From: an uncultured Collinsella sp.
Lineage (GTDB): Bacteria > Actinomycetota > Coriobacteriia > Coriobacteriales > Coriobacteriaceae
DNA length: 20,631 nucleotides
NCBI GenBank assembly: GCA_958438125.1
Contig: CAUBQN010000018.1
Location: forward strand, 1-20,631
Reading direction: 5' to 3'
Shown: positions 1-8,471 of the stretch, piece after piece
Layout: each line of letters starts with the position of its first letter
Numbering within the stretch: the first letter of the stretch is position 1
Program-made: the position numbers and the translations under genes
Notes under the pieces: model-generated
The model's database searches: none
Seen by the model: the letters and a program-made list of their open reading frames with translations, nothing else
What the model was told of the DNA's origin: nothing

Positions 1-2
1 CC

Positions 3-2261
3 GGCGACGTGATCATGCTCGAGGCGGGCGACTCCGTCCCGGCCGACTGCCGCGTGCTCGAGAGCGCCACGATGAAGATCGAAGAGGCCGCACTGACCGG
101 CGAGTCCGTGCCGGTCGAGAAGCACACCAACGTGATTGAGCTTGCCGCGGGCACTGACGACGTGCCGCTCGGCGACCGCAAGAACATGTGCTACATGGGC
201 TCTACCGTGGTGTACGGTCGCGGTCGCGCCGTCGTGGTCGGCACCGGCATGAACACCGAGATGGGCAAGATCGCCGGCGCTCTGGCCGAGGCCAAGGAAG
301 AGCTCACGCCGCTGCAGGTGAAGCTTGCCGAGCTCAGCCGCATCCTTACCATTATGGTTATCGTCATCTGCGTCGTTATCTTTGGTGTCGACATCATCCG
401 CCACGGCGTGGGCAACGTTCTTACCGACCCGACCGCCCTGCTCGACACCTTTATGGTCGCTGTCTCGCTTGCCGTCGCCGCCATCCCCGAGGGCCTGGTT
501 GCCGTCGTGACCATCGTGCTGTCGCTTGGCGTGACCAAGATGGCCAAGCGTCAGGCAATCATCCGCAAGCTCTCTGCCGTCGAGACCCTTGGCTGCACGC
601 AGACCATCTGCTCCGACAAGACCGGTACCCTCACCCAGAACAAGATGACCGTCGTCAAGCACGAGCTCGCCGCACCTAAGGAGAAGTTCCTGGCCGGCAT
701 GGCTCTGTGCTCCGATGCCCAGTGGGACGAGGAGCTGGGCGAGGCCGTGGGTGAGCCGACTGAGTGCGCGCTCGTCAACGACGCCGGCAAGGCGGGGCTC
801 ACCGGCCTGACCGCCGAGCACCCGCGCGTGGGCGAGGCCCCGTTTGACTCGGGTCGCAAGATGATGTCCGTGGTCGTCGAGACCCTGGACGGCGAGTACG
901 AGCAGTACACCAAGGGCGCGCCCGACGTGGTGATTGGCCTGTGCACCCACATCTACGAGGGCGATAAGGTCGTTCCGCTGACCGAGGAGCGTCGTGCCGA
1001 GCTCGTGGCCGCCAACAAGGCCATGGCCGACGAGGCCCTGCGCGTGCTGGCGCTGGCAAGCCGCACCTACACCGAGGTCCCGAGCGACTGCAGCCCCGCT
1101 GCGCTCGAGCACGACCTGGTCTTCTGCGGCCTGTCCGGCATGATTGACCCTGTCCGCCCCGAGGTCGCCGACGCCATCCGCGAGGCCCACGATGCCGGTA
1201 TTCGCACCGTCATGATCACGGGCGACCACATCGACACCGCCGTGGCCATCGCCAAGCAGCTGGGCATCGTCACCGATCGCAACCATGCCATCACCGGTGC
1301 CGACCTCGATCGCATGAGCGACGAGGAACTCGACGCGCACATCGAGGACTACGGCGTGTACGCCCGCGTCCAACCCGAGCACAAGACACGCATCGTCGAG
1401 GCTTGGAAGTCGCGCGACCAGATCGTGGCCATGACGGGCGACGGCGTCAACGACGCCCCGTCCATCAAGCGCGCCGACATCGGCGTGGGCATGGGCATTA
1501 CTGGTACCGACGTCACCAAGAACGTCGCCGACATGGTGCTCGCCGACGACAATTTCGCTACCATCATCGGTGCCTGCGAAGAGGGCCGTCGCATCTACGA
1601 CAACATCCGCAAGGTCATCCAGTTCCTGCTTTCGGCTAACCTTGCCGAGGTCTTCTCGGTGTTCATCGCCACGCTCATCGGCTTTACCATCTTCCAGCCG
1701 GTGCAGCTGCTGTGGGTGAACCTGGTCACCGACTGTTTCCCCGCGCTCGCGCTGGGCATGGAGGACGCCGAGGGCGACATCATGAAGCGCAAGCCGCGCA
1801 ACGCCAAGGACGGCGTCTTTGCCGGACATATGGGTCTGGACTGCGTGGTCCAGGGCCTAATCATCACCGTGCTGGTGCTGGCGAGCTTCTTTGTGGGCGT
1901 GTACTTTGACATGGGCTACATCCACATCGCCGATATGATCGCCGGCAATGCCGACGAGGAAGGCGTGATGATGGCGTTCATCACGCTCAACATGGTCGAG
2001 ATTTTCCACTGCTTCAATATGCGCAGCCGTCGTGCGTCGCTGTTCACCATGAAGAAGCAGAACAAGTGGCTGTGGGCTTCCGCCGCGCTGGCACTGGTGC
2101 TGACGGTGATCGTGACCGTGCAGCCGACGCTTGCCGAGATGTTCTTTGGCCCTGTGACGCTTGAGCTCAAGGGCGTTCTTGCCGCGCTGGGTCTGGCCTT
2201 CCTGATCATCCCGCTGATGGAGATCTACAAGGCGATCATGCGCGCTGTGGAGAAAGAGTAG
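3..2261 (+). CDS. P2A-type Ca2+-transporting ATPase, 5' truncated
   Basis: Cation pump of the inner membrane that couples ATP hydrolysis to cation export, most likely Ca2+. The reading frame is open to the window edge, so the N-terminus, M1-M2 and the start codon lie outside; the GTG at 9 is internal. In order: actuator loop TGES (about 96-107), M4 with the PEGL ion-site motif (about 486-497), the phosphorylation site DKTGTLT (about 615-635), nucleotide-binding KGAPD (about 915), MITGD (about 1212), the hinge TGDGVNDAP (1434-1460), then M5-M10 including NLVTD in M6 (about 1720). PEGL in M4 and NLVTD in M6 are the SERCA-like P2A pattern, which separates it from K+ and heavy-metal pumps. Exact substrate (Ca2+ versus Mn2+ or other) is inference. 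It ends in TAG and is followed by an inverted repeat and a terminator. Confidence 0.93.
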   Translation, partial: GDVIMLEAGDSVPADCRVLESATMKIEEAALTGESVPVEKHTNVIELAAGTDDVPLGDRKNMCYMGSTVVYGRGRAVVVGTGMNTEMGKIAGALAEAKEELTPLQVKLAELSRILTIMVIVICVVIFGVDIIRHGVGNVLTDPTALLDTFMVAVSLAVAAIPEGLVAVVTIVLSLGVTKMAKRQAIIRKLSAVETLGCTQTICSDKTGTLTQNKMTVVKHELAAPKEKFLAGMALCSDAQWDEELGEAVGEPTECALVNDAGKAGLTGLTAEHPRVGEAPFDSGRKMMSVVVETLDGEYEQYTKGAPDVVIGLCTHIYEGDKVVPLTEERRAELVAANKAMADEALRVLALASRTYTEVPSDCSPAALEHDLVFCGLSGMIDPVRPEVADAIREAHDAGIRTVMITGDHIDTAVAIAKQLGIVTDRNHAITGADLDRMSDEELDAHIEDYGVYARVQPEHKTRIVEAWKSRDQIVAMTGDGVNDAPSIKRADIGVGMGITGTDVTKNVADMVLADDNFATIIGACEEGRRIYDNIRKVIQFLLSANLAEVFSVFIATLIGFTIFQPVQLLWVNLVTDCFPALALGMEDAEGDIMKRKPRNAKDGVFAGHMGLDCVVQGLIITVLVLASFFVGVYFDMGYIHIADMIAGNADEEGVMMAFITLNMVEIFHCFNMRSRRASLFTMKKQNKWLWASAALALVLTVIVTVQPTLAEMFFGPVTLELKGVLAALGLAFLIIPLMEIYKAIMRAVEKE

Positions 2262-2272
2262 CGTACTCGTCC

Positions 2273-2360
2273 GGGCCCGCCCCACGCCCTTTCTCCCTCA
2301 CTGGTCCTCGCGCTTCGCGCTGCGGGATCGTTCGGGAGAAAGGGCTTCCGGGGCGGGCCC
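2273..2360. repeat. Long imperfect inverted repeat downstream of the ATPase
   Basis: The left arm (2273-2297) and right arm (2334-2360) are complementary over GGGAGAAAGGGC and GGGGCGGGCCC, interrupted by a short mismatch of 2 against 4 bases. The spacer is 36 nt and holds a small GCGC-TTC-GCGC hairpin at about 2310-2320. No U-tract follows either arm, so it is not a classic intrinsic terminator. It could protect the 3' end of the ATPase mRNA, act as a bidirectional stop, or be a small dispersed repeat. Confidence 0.7.
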
Positions 2361-2419
2361 TGCGGTATCCTTGTTGGCTTTTCTCCCGTGCGGATGAAAA
2401 GGGCTGAGGGAAAGTTTGT

Positions 2420-2458
2420 GAGCTGGTCGGGCTTTGCCCGGCCAGCTCTTTTTGATTT
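2420..2458 (+). terminator. Intrinsic terminator between the ATPase gene and rsgA
   Basis: A 13-bp stem with one G-T wobble (2420-2432 with 2436-2448), a TTT loop, then TTTTTGATTT. It sits 44 nt before the preferred rsgA start, inside any longer rsgA reading frame. That argues that rsgA translation begins downstream of it. Confidence 0.85.
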
Positions 2459-2501
2459 AAAATACCTGCTCAGTTGTGATTTTGGCTGCTGGGAGGCGTT
2501 T

Positions 2502-3686
2502 GTGGCTAAGGCTAAGGCTAAGGCGAAGAAAAAGACGACGGGGACGCGGGCTAAGCGCGATCGTCGTCGGAAGCTTGCGACCGAGGCCCCCGCATCAGCC
2601 GAGGAGCTGCTGGCAAACGTGCCGGGACTCGACGCGCTGCAGGATGTTCCGGCGTTCGATGACCTGCCGGTCGATGAAGCTCAGCAGGCGGCATTTGACG
2701 ACTTTTGCGCACATGCCGAGGAGCCCGAGCAGATGCAGCTTGGCGCCGTGGTGCGCTTGGATCGCGGGTTTCCGCTGGTGGCGACTGCCGATGATGCCTT
2801 CCGCGCCGAGCATGCCGTGGGGTTTGCCAAGTCGCGCGGCGAGGACGAGGTCCTGCTGCCTGCCGTGGGCGACCGTGTGGCGGTGCGCTGCGCTCCCGGG
2901 CACGATATGGGCGTGATTGAGTGCGTTCTGCCGCGCCGTACGAGCTTTGAGCGTTGGCGCGGCCGTGCCCGTGGAGAGCGCCAGGTGCTCTGCTCCAACG
3001 TGGATAGCGTGCTAATCGTGCAGGCGCTCGGTGCCGGTGAGGTGCTGCTCGACCGCGTGGCGCGCTCGCTGGTGTTGGCGCTCGACTGCGATGCCGAGCC
3101 GGTGGTGGTGCTCACCAAAGCTGACCGCTGCGATGCCGAGGAGCTCGAGCGCGATCTGGACCGCGTGCGCCGCCTAGTGGGCCCGGACGTGCGCGTGATC
3201 GTGACGTCTTCTGCCGAGGGCCGCGGCCTGGACGAGGTCCGTGCCTGCGTGCCTGCCGGGAGCTGCGCCATGATTCTGGGCGAGTCGGGTGCCGGCAAGT
3301 CGACGCTGCTCAATGCACTGCTGGGCCACGATACGTTGGCGACCGGCGGTGTGCGCGAACGCGACGACCAGGGCCGTCACACTACCGTCGCGCGCGTGAT
3401 GGTGGCGCTGCCGGGCGACGCCGGCGTGATCGCCGATGCCCCGGGCCTGCGCAGCCTACCGCTCGTGGGTCACGAGCGGGGTCTGGCGTGCGCCTTCCCC
3501 GAGATTGTCGAGGCATCGCACGCGTGCCGGTTTGGCGATTGCACGCATACCCATGAGCCGGGCTGCGCCGTTCGCGAGGCCGAGTACGCCGGGCAGATCG
3601 ACAGCCTGCGTCTGGAAACGTTCCAAAACCTGGCGTCATCCATGCGCGTGAGCGCTCAAATGCTCGATCCCGATGTCCATCTGTAA
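2502..3686 (+). CDS. rsgA: Ribosome small-subunit-dependent GTPase RsgA
   Basis: Cytosolic circularly permuted GTPase that checks late maturation of the 30S ribosomal subunit. The preferred start is GTG 2502, 394 aa, with GGGAGG at 2491-2496. An in-frame GTG at 2388 would place a strong terminator inside the gene, so I reject it. An N-terminal Lys/Ala-rich tail (AKAKAKAKKK) precedes an OB-fold region. Then follow G4 as TKAD (205-208, instead of the usual NKxD), G1 GESGAGKS (260-267), G3 DAPG (312-315, instead of DTPG), and the zinc site C342, C347, H349, C355 in the pattern C-x4-C-x-H-x5-C. The order G4-G1-G3 shows the permutation. The gene stands alone between two terminators. The basic tail probably contacts rRNA, which is inference. 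Confidence 0.93.
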   Translation: MAKAKAKAKKKTTGTRAKRDRRRKLATEAPASAEELLANVPGLDALQDVPAFDDLPVDEAQQAAFDDFCAHAEEPEQMQLGAVVRLDRGFPLVATADDAFRAEHAVGFAKSRGEDEVLLPAVGDRVAVRCAPGHDMGVIECVLPRRTSFERWRGRARGERQVLCSNVDSVLIVQALGAGEVLLDRVARSLVLALDCDAEPVVVLTKADRCDAEELERDLDRVRRLVGPDVRVIVTSSAEGRGLDEVRACVPAGSCAMILGESGAGKSTLLNALLGHDTLATGGVRERDDQGRHTTVARVMVALPGDAGVIADAPGLRSLPLVGHERGLACAFPEIVEASHACRFGDCTHTHEPGCAVREAEYAGQIDSLRLETFQNLASSMRVSAQMLDPDVHL

Positions 3687-3704
3687 TTGATTTTTCCTAT
3701 GACA

Positions 3705-3738
3705 GCCGTCTCCCAACTGTTCGGGAGACGGCTTTTTT
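3705..3738 (+). terminator. Intrinsic terminator of rsgA
   Basis: Perfect 10-bp stem GCCGTCTCCC (3705-3714) with GGGAGACGGC (3723-3732), an 8-nt loop, then six T. It lies 18 nt after the rsgA stop. Confidence 0.92.
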
Positions 3739-3768
3739 GCTGCGGAAAAGCCTCGAAACATGCAGTTT

Positions 3769-3828
3769 GCTGACGTGCTGACCAAAACCTTGCCACGAGC
3801 TTGACGGGCTGGTCAGCTTTTGGTCAGC
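3769..3828. promoter_or_regulatory. Four GCTGAC half-sites upstream of the pilus operon
   Basis: GCTGAC occurs at 3769-3774 and 3777-3782, and its complement GTCAGC at 3812-3817 and 3823-3828. The inner copy and the last copy form a perfect 11-bp inverted repeat, GCTGACCAAAA (3777-3787) and TTTTGGTCAGC (3818-3828). The cluster ends 7 nt before a TTGACA box. This is a plausible binding region for a transcription factor that controls the pilus operon; no factor is identified. Confidence 0.45.
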
Positions 3829-3835
3829 GATTGGT

Positions 3836-3864
3836 TTGACATCGAAAACCAAGATCGCGATTGC
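3836..3864 (+). promoter_or_regulatory. Candidate promoter of the Tad pilus operon
   Basis: A perfect -35 hexamer TTGACA lies at 3836-3841. The -10 at 17 bp spacing (3859-3864, GATTGC) is poor, so activation or another sigma factor may be needed. It is the only good -35 box in the gap between the rsgA terminator and the first pilus gene. Confidence 0.35.
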
Positions 3865-3938
3865 GCCGCTTTGCGCTCTGACCGCCCAGACAATGGTGGT
3901 ACGGGCATTCGCCCGGCACTGCCATGAGAGGAGCGGCC

Positions 3939-4598
3939 GTGAACAAGAGCAAGCGCATCGCCATCAGTCTGGTCGCGGGCGTGCTCGCTGCTCTGCTCTG
4001 CATGGTTTACGGCTCGTCGATCCGCTCGCAAGCCGAACAGGTCCAGGCTGAGACCTTGGCCAAGTACGGTGGCGATCGCGTCGAGGTATGCGTCGCGGCG
4101 CGCGATATCGATGTGGGCGAGACCCTCGATGAGACCAATGTCATAACCCAGGAATGGCTGACGAGTCTGCTGCCGCGTGACGCGGCGACCGAGCTGCGCC
4201 AGGTGCGCGGCGACGTGACGACTTCGCGTATTCCCAAAAACGCCGTGATCTGCAATGTCTACACCAAGGCCGAGAGCCACAAGCTCGAGGTGCCTAAGGG
4301 CAAGGTCGCCGTTTCGGTGGCGGTCGATGCCGAGCACTCGGTCGGCGGTGCCACGGGCGTGGGCAGCTATGTGGACGTGTACGTGCAAAAAGATGGCGTA
4401 ACCGATCGACTGTGCGGCGCGTGCGTGATCGATACCAGTGAGAATTCCGGTGCCACGCGCGAGGGCAAGATCGAATGGGTGACGCTGGCGGCTGACCCCG
4501 AAGACGTCAAGGAACTGCTGGGGGCATCGGGCAAGGGAACGGTCAGCTTGACGATTCCCGCCACGGCGCGCGGCAAAAAGAGCGGAGGCGACGAGTGA
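3939..4598 (+). CDS. cpaB: CpaB/RcpC-like Flp pilus assembly protein (SAF domain)
   Basis: First gene of the pilus operon, 219 aa from GTG 3939. GAGAGGAG lies just upstream, while the in-frame ATG at 3924 would leave no ribosome site. One N-terminal membrane segment (about residues 5-27) is followed by an extracytoplasmic region with a SAF-like start, V-C-V-A-A-R-D-I-D-V-G-E-T-L, typical of CpaB/RcpC. The family supports Flp pilus biogenesis; in diderms it works with the secretin, which is not seen here. In a Gram-positive it may act in the cell wall, possibly binding glycan through SAF; that is inference. It overlaps the next gene by one base (TGATG). Confidence 0.75.
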   Translation: MNKSKRIAISLVAGVLAALLCMVYGSSIRSQAEQVQAETLAKYGGDRVEVCVAARDIDVGETLDETNVITQEWLTSLLPRDAATELRQVRGDVTTSRIPKNAVICNVYTKAESHKLEVPKGKVAVSVAVDAEHSVGGATGVGSYVDVYVQKDGVTDRLCGACVIDTSENSGATREGKIEWVTLAADPEDVKELLGASGKGTVSLTIPATARGKKSGGDE

Positions 4599-6247
4599 TG
4601 AAGGCGATCTGGCTTGCGTGCTGCGCGTGCGGCGATTACGGGCTGTTGCAGCAGGAAGTCGAGGGCCGTGATGCGGGTGCACAGGTGCTTCGCGTGGGTG
4701 ACCTGGACGGGCTGGTTTCCATGGCTCGGGCGTTTCCGTCGCGCCGCGGGGCTGCCATCATCGCGGCGTCTCTGTTTGATATCGAAGATGTGCGCAAGAC
4801 TGTTGCGCGCCTGACGGCCGAAGGCCGCGTGAGTCGCGTGGTCGTGTTGATAGAAGTGCTCGATCCGTCGGATATCGAGGGACTGTTTCGCGCGGGGGCG
4901 ACCGAGGTCATCGCTGCGCGCAGTATATGCGGCAACGGGCGCGCGGGCGAGGGAGCGGTTGATTCCGATCGGCGCATGACGATTGAGCCCGATGCTTTTG
5001 TTGATAGGGAACCCGGGGCGCCTCGCGCTACAAGAGGCCCGCGTGTTGATGATTATGGAAAAGCGGAAGCCGAGCATGGTCGGCGCCCCCGGAACCCCCT
5101 TGTATACGATGACGCTGGAGGGCCGGCACAGCATGCTGGCGACTCCCCGGCTGTAGATATGGGATACGTGCACGGCGTGAATCTGGCGGATGAACTCGAC
5201 GAAGTTGAGGGCTTTGCCGGGTGCGGCGAGTTGTCGCTGATGCAGCATGAGCAGATTGCACAGAACGAGCCTGCCTTGCAGACCGAACAAGCCGCCATGC
5301 CGGCTTGGACGCAGCGTGTGGTTGCGGCGGGGGAGACGGGGACGCTGTCGCCGACGCCCGCCCCGCCGCCTCCGATGCCGCCGGCAGACGCTGCCGCTCC
5401 GCAGCATCGAGCTCCGGTCATCTGCGCCATTTCGGGTTCGGGCGGTTGCGGCAAGTCGACGATCGTTGCCACCATGGCACACACATCGTCGCTGTTGGGC
5501 TTGCGTGCCGCCGTGCTCGACCTGGACCTGATGTTTGGAAACCTTTACGACTTGTTAGGCGTCGATGCTCCGCGCGATATGGCGGCACTTATCGAGCCGT
5601 CGGCGGCGGGCGCGCTCACCGAGCCGGATATCGTAGCCACATCGATGCGCGTGGCGCCGGGCGTTACGCTCTGGGGTCCCGTCGCGGCGCCCGAGCAAGC
5701 CGAGCTCATGGCACGTCCGGTGGAGCTATTGCTTGATGTCCTGCGTCGCGAATCCGACGTGGTCTTTATCGATACCTCGGTCTTTTGGGGCGATGCCGTG
5801 GCGGCTGCGGTGGCGGCGAGCGACCGTTGCCTGGTCGTTGGCGATGCGGCGGTGTCGTCCGCGACATCGGCGTCGCGCGTCATTGAACTGGCAAGTCGAG
5901 TAGGTGTGCCGCGCACGCGCATGAGCGCCGTGTTCAACCGGTTCGGTGCGCGCGGGGCAGACGAGGACGTCGCCATGCGCTTTGAGATTGCCTGTGCGTT
6001 GAGCTCCAAGATTCGTATCGCCGATGGCGGGCAGGATCTCGCCGCGCTCATGGCGTTTGGGCGCGCTGATGAGGCAGTGGGGCAGACCAGCGCTTTTGCG
6101 ACCAGCGTGCGCGAGGCCACGCGCGAGATGCTCGTGGAACTGGGGTGCGCCGTCGGCCCTTGGAGCGATATGGTCGCCGACCGTGCAATGCGCACCGAAC
6201 GCCCGCGTATTCGCCTTCCCTGGTCGCGCGAGGGTGATCAGCGATGA
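4598..6247 (+). CDS. tadZ: TadZ/CpaE-like ATPase, pilus localisation
   Basis: 549 aa from ATG 4598 (GGAGG at 4584-4588); a GTG at 4595 is an equally readable start. Residues 1 to about 110 look like an atypical receiver domain. A long variable, acidic and then proline-rich linker runs to about 275 (with a TPAPPPPMPP run). The C-terminus is a ParA/MinD-type ATPase with P-loop GSGGCGKST (280-288) and the LDLDLMFGN strand typical of CpaE/TadZ. The signature lysine of the deviant Walker A motif is replaced by Ser281, as reported for atypical TadZ proteins. TadZ proteins place the pilus machine in the cell. It overlaps tadA by 4 bases (ATGA), so the two are probably translationally coupled. Confidence 0.82.
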   Translation: MKAIWLACCACGDYGLLQQEVEGRDAGAQVLRVGDLDGLVSMARAFPSRRGAAIIAASLFDIEDVRKTVARLTAEGRVSRVVVLIEVLDPSDIEGLFRAGATEVIAARSICGNGRAGEGAVDSDRRMTIEPDAFVDREPGAPRATRGPRVDDYGKAEAEHGRRPRNPLVYDDAGGPAQHAGDSPAVDMGYVHGVNLADELDEVEGFAGCGELSLMQHEQIAQNEPALQTEQAAMPAWTQRVVAAGETGTLSPTPAPPPPMPPADAAAPQHRAPVICAISGSGGCGKSTIVATMAHTSSLLGLRAAVLDLDLMFGNLYDLLGVDAPRDMAALIEPSAAGALTEPDIVATSMRVAPGVTLWGPVAAPEQAELMARPVELLLDVLRRESDVVFIDTSVFWGDAVAAAVAASDRCLVVGDAAVSSATSASRVIELASRVGVPRTRMSAVFNRFGARGADEDVAMRFEIACALSSKIRIADGGQDLAALMAFGRADEAVGQTSAFATSVREATREMLVELGCAVGPWSDMVADRAMRTERPRIRLPWSREGDQR

Positions 6248-7572
6248 GCCTGCAAACGAGGATTAAGGCTGCCGGCGCTGCAGCGGCGGCAGCGCCTGTA
6301 GATGCGGGGCGTCGCCGCGCGGTGAAACGACGCACCAAGCGCGCCGTGATGGACCGCATGGGTTACGACGAAGTGGCGCGTATCAGCGCCTATATCGACC
6401 CGGCACTTGCCCGCTCGGAATTGCGTCCTGCGGTGGAGGCGGCGCTCAATGTTGAGGAGCCGACCGATCTCGCGACGCCCGAGCGCGAGACTATCATCGA
6501 CGAGATTTTGGATGACGTGGTGGGCTTGGGGCCGTTGCAGCCGCTCATCGAGGACGACACCGTTACCGAGATCATGATCAACGGCTGCCGCTCGGCTTTC
6601 TTTGAACGCGGCGGCGTCTTGTACCCCATCGAGCATGCGTTTGAGGATGATGAGCAGATCCGGGTGCTTATCGACCGCATCATCTCGCCACTTGGCCGCC
6701 GTATCGACGAGCGCAGCCCCATCGTCAACGCCCGCCTCAAAACGGGCTATCGCGTCAACGCGGTGATTCCGCCTGTGGCGATTGACGGACCGATTCTCAC
6801 CATCCGAAAGTTCTCGGACCGTATCTGCTCGCTGGACGAGCTTGTGGGGCTGGGGTCGCTGCCGCTTTGGTATGCGCAGCTGCTGTCGTGCGCGGTGTCG
6901 CTGCGACAGGACCTGGCGGTTGCGGGAGGCACGGGATCTGGTAAGACCACCCTGCTCAACGCGTTGTCATGCGAGATCTCCACCGGCGAGCGCATCGTGA
7001 CGATCGAGGACTCTGCTGAGCTCAAGTTTGCGCATCATCCGCACGTGGTGCGCCTAGAGGCGCGCGAGGCTTCAATTGAGGGCGAGGGCGCGGTGACGAT
7101 CCGCGACCTGGTGACCAATGCCCTGCGCATGCGCCCCGACCGCATCGTGGTGGGCGAGGTGCGCGGTGCTGAGTGCTGCGACATGTTGCAGGCCATGAAC
7201 ACGGGCCACGACGGGTCGCTCACCACACTTCATGCGGGCTCAGAACAGGAGACCGTGGTGCGTCTGACGTTGCTTGCACGTTATGGCATCGATCTGCCGA
7301 GCGAGCTCATCGAGGAGCAGATTGCCATGGCGCTCGACGGCATCGTGATGTCCGAGCGCCACGCCGATGGCAGGCGTTTCGTCTCCTCGTATTCGGGGGT
7401 GCGTCGCGCCGCGTCGGGCGGCGTAGAGCTCGAGCGCTATGTGACTTTCGATGCCGCCGAGCGCACCTGGAAGCTTGACCGCGAGCCGCCGTTTATCGCA
7501 GAAGGCCTGCGGTCGGGGACGCTCACACAAGAGGAGGTGGACGAATGGAGGTCGCTGTGCCCCTCGTCGTAG
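6244..7572 (+). CDS. tadA: TadA/CpaF secretion ATPase
   Basis: 442 aa cytosolic hexameric ATPase of the type II/IV secretion superfamily that energises Flp pilus assembly. Visible motifs are Walker A GGTGSGKTT (228-236), the Asp box with IVTIEDSAEL, the CpaF-typical HHPHVVRLEAR, Walker B with RIVVGEVRG (300-308) and the His box GHDGSLTTLHA. The N-terminal all-alpha part, with LGPLQPLIEDDTVTEIMING, is standard for TadA. The start is set by the 4-base overlap with tadZ. The 3' end overlaps tadB by 28 bases. Length and motifs are complete, so it should be active. Confidence 0.95.
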   Translation: MSLQTRIKAAGAAAAAAPVDAGRRRAVKRRTKRAVMDRMGYDEVARISAYIDPALARSELRPAVEAALNVEEPTDLATPERETIIDEILDDVVGLGPLQPLIEDDTVTEIMINGCRSAFFERGGVLYPIEHAFEDDEQIRVLIDRIISPLGRRIDERSPIVNARLKTGYRVNAVIPPVAIDGPILTIRKFSDRICSLDELVGLGSLPLWYAQLLSCAVSLRQDLAVAGGTGSGKTTLLNALSCEISTGERIVTIEDSAELKFAHHPHVVRLEAREASIEGEGAVTIRDLVTNALRMRPDRIVVGEVRGAECCDMLQAMNTGHDGSLTTLHAGSEQETVVRLTLLARYGIDLPSELIEEQIAMALDGIVMSERHADGRRFVSSYSGVRRAASGGVELERYVTFDAAERTWKLDREPPFIAEGLRSGTLTQEEVDEWRSLCPSS

Positions 7573-8471
7573 GGGGTTTGGCAGGGTTTTCTGTTGCGAC
7601 GGCGTGCGGGGCGGAACCTCGTGTGCCGCAGGTACCGCCGGCGGAGCTGGCGCGTCAGGCGCTCGAGACGGTGGCAGAGAAGCTGCCGCGTGAGCTGGTG
7701 GAAAACGATCCGCTGAAAAAGATCGCCCGTTCGTGGGCATCGCTGGCTCCGGCGCGTCGCCTTGGCCTCGCGATCGAGGATGCTTCGGGGCGTTTGGCGT
7801 TTCTGCTGCTATCGAGCGGTGTCTGCTGCGTTTTGCTAACGATGGTGTCGTTATCGCCCCTCGGATTTGCCTTGGGACTTGTTGCTCCGTTTGCCGTTGG
7901 CGCCGCTCGGGATGGCTTTGAGAGCCGGCGCGAGCAACACGATGCAGAAGAGGCCATGCCCGAGGCGTTTACCGCACTTTCCATGTCGCTTGCCTCGGGA
8001 CATTCGCTGGCCCAGGGCATGCGCTTTGTGGGCGCTCATGCGCAAGAACCGGTGCATACCGAGTTTTTGCGGGTGGCGGCGGCGATCGATTGCGGCATCT
8101 CGGCGACCGACGCGCTCGATGACTTGCTCGTGCGCATCGACGCCCCCGGTCTTTCGCTTGTGACCTTGGCGCTTAAGGTGTCACAGCGCACCGGCGCTCC
8201 GCTTGCCGACTTACTGTCCGAGGCGTCGAGCATGGTGGGGGAGCGCATTGAGCTCAAGCGCCGCCTAGATGTTAAGACGTCGCAGGCCCGCATGTCTGCG
8301 CATATGGTCGCGGCGATGCCGACGGGCATGTGCGCGGTGTTGGCGCTGCTTTCGGCAGATTTTCGTCGCGGTCTTGCGACGCCTGCCGGCGCGGGCGCTG
8401 TGGTGCTGGGTCTTGCCCTCAACGCCGTTGCCCTGGTGGTTATCAGGCGCATTATGCGGGTGGAGCTATGA
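7545..8471 (+). CDS. tadB: TadB, inner-membrane platform protein
   Basis: 308 aa, start ATG 7545 with GAGGAGG at 7531-7537, starting inside the end of tadA. An N-terminal stretch of moderate hydrophobicity is followed by a membrane pair at about residues 84-125. The type II secretion F domain (about 137-260) contains the recognisable MPEAFTALSMSLASGHSLAQG segment. Two C-terminal membrane segments are rich in Ala, Val and Leu. T2SS-F proteins form the membrane platform that TadA drives, and TadB acts with TadC encoded next. The 4-base ATGA overlap with tadC supports a fixed ratio of the two. Confidence 0.88.
   Translation: MEVAVPLVVGGLAGFSVATACGAEPRVPQVPPAELARQALETVAEKLPRELVENDPLKKIARSWASLAPARRLGLAIEDASGRLAFLLLSSGVCCVLLTMVSLSPLGFALGLVAPFAVGAARDGFESRREQHDAEEAMPEAFTALSMSLASGHSLAQGMRFVGAHAQEPVHTEFLRVAAAIDCGISATDALDDLLVRIDAPGLSLVTLALKVSQRTGAPLADLLSEASSMVGERIELKRRLDVKTSQARMSAHMVAAMPTGMCAVLALLSADFRRGLATPAGAGAVVLGLALNAVALVVIRRIMRVEL

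Noticed and set aside
2388..2501. N-terminal extension of RsgA from GTG 2388
   Set aside because: The extension would contain a strong intrinsic terminator at 2420-2458 and has no ribosome site, while GTG 2502 has GGGAGG at good spacing.
3813..5482. Long minus-strand open frames opposite the cpaB-like and tadZ-like genes
   Set aside because: The plus-strand genes carry clear family motifs and overlapping starts; the minus-strand products are Arg/His-rich without domains.
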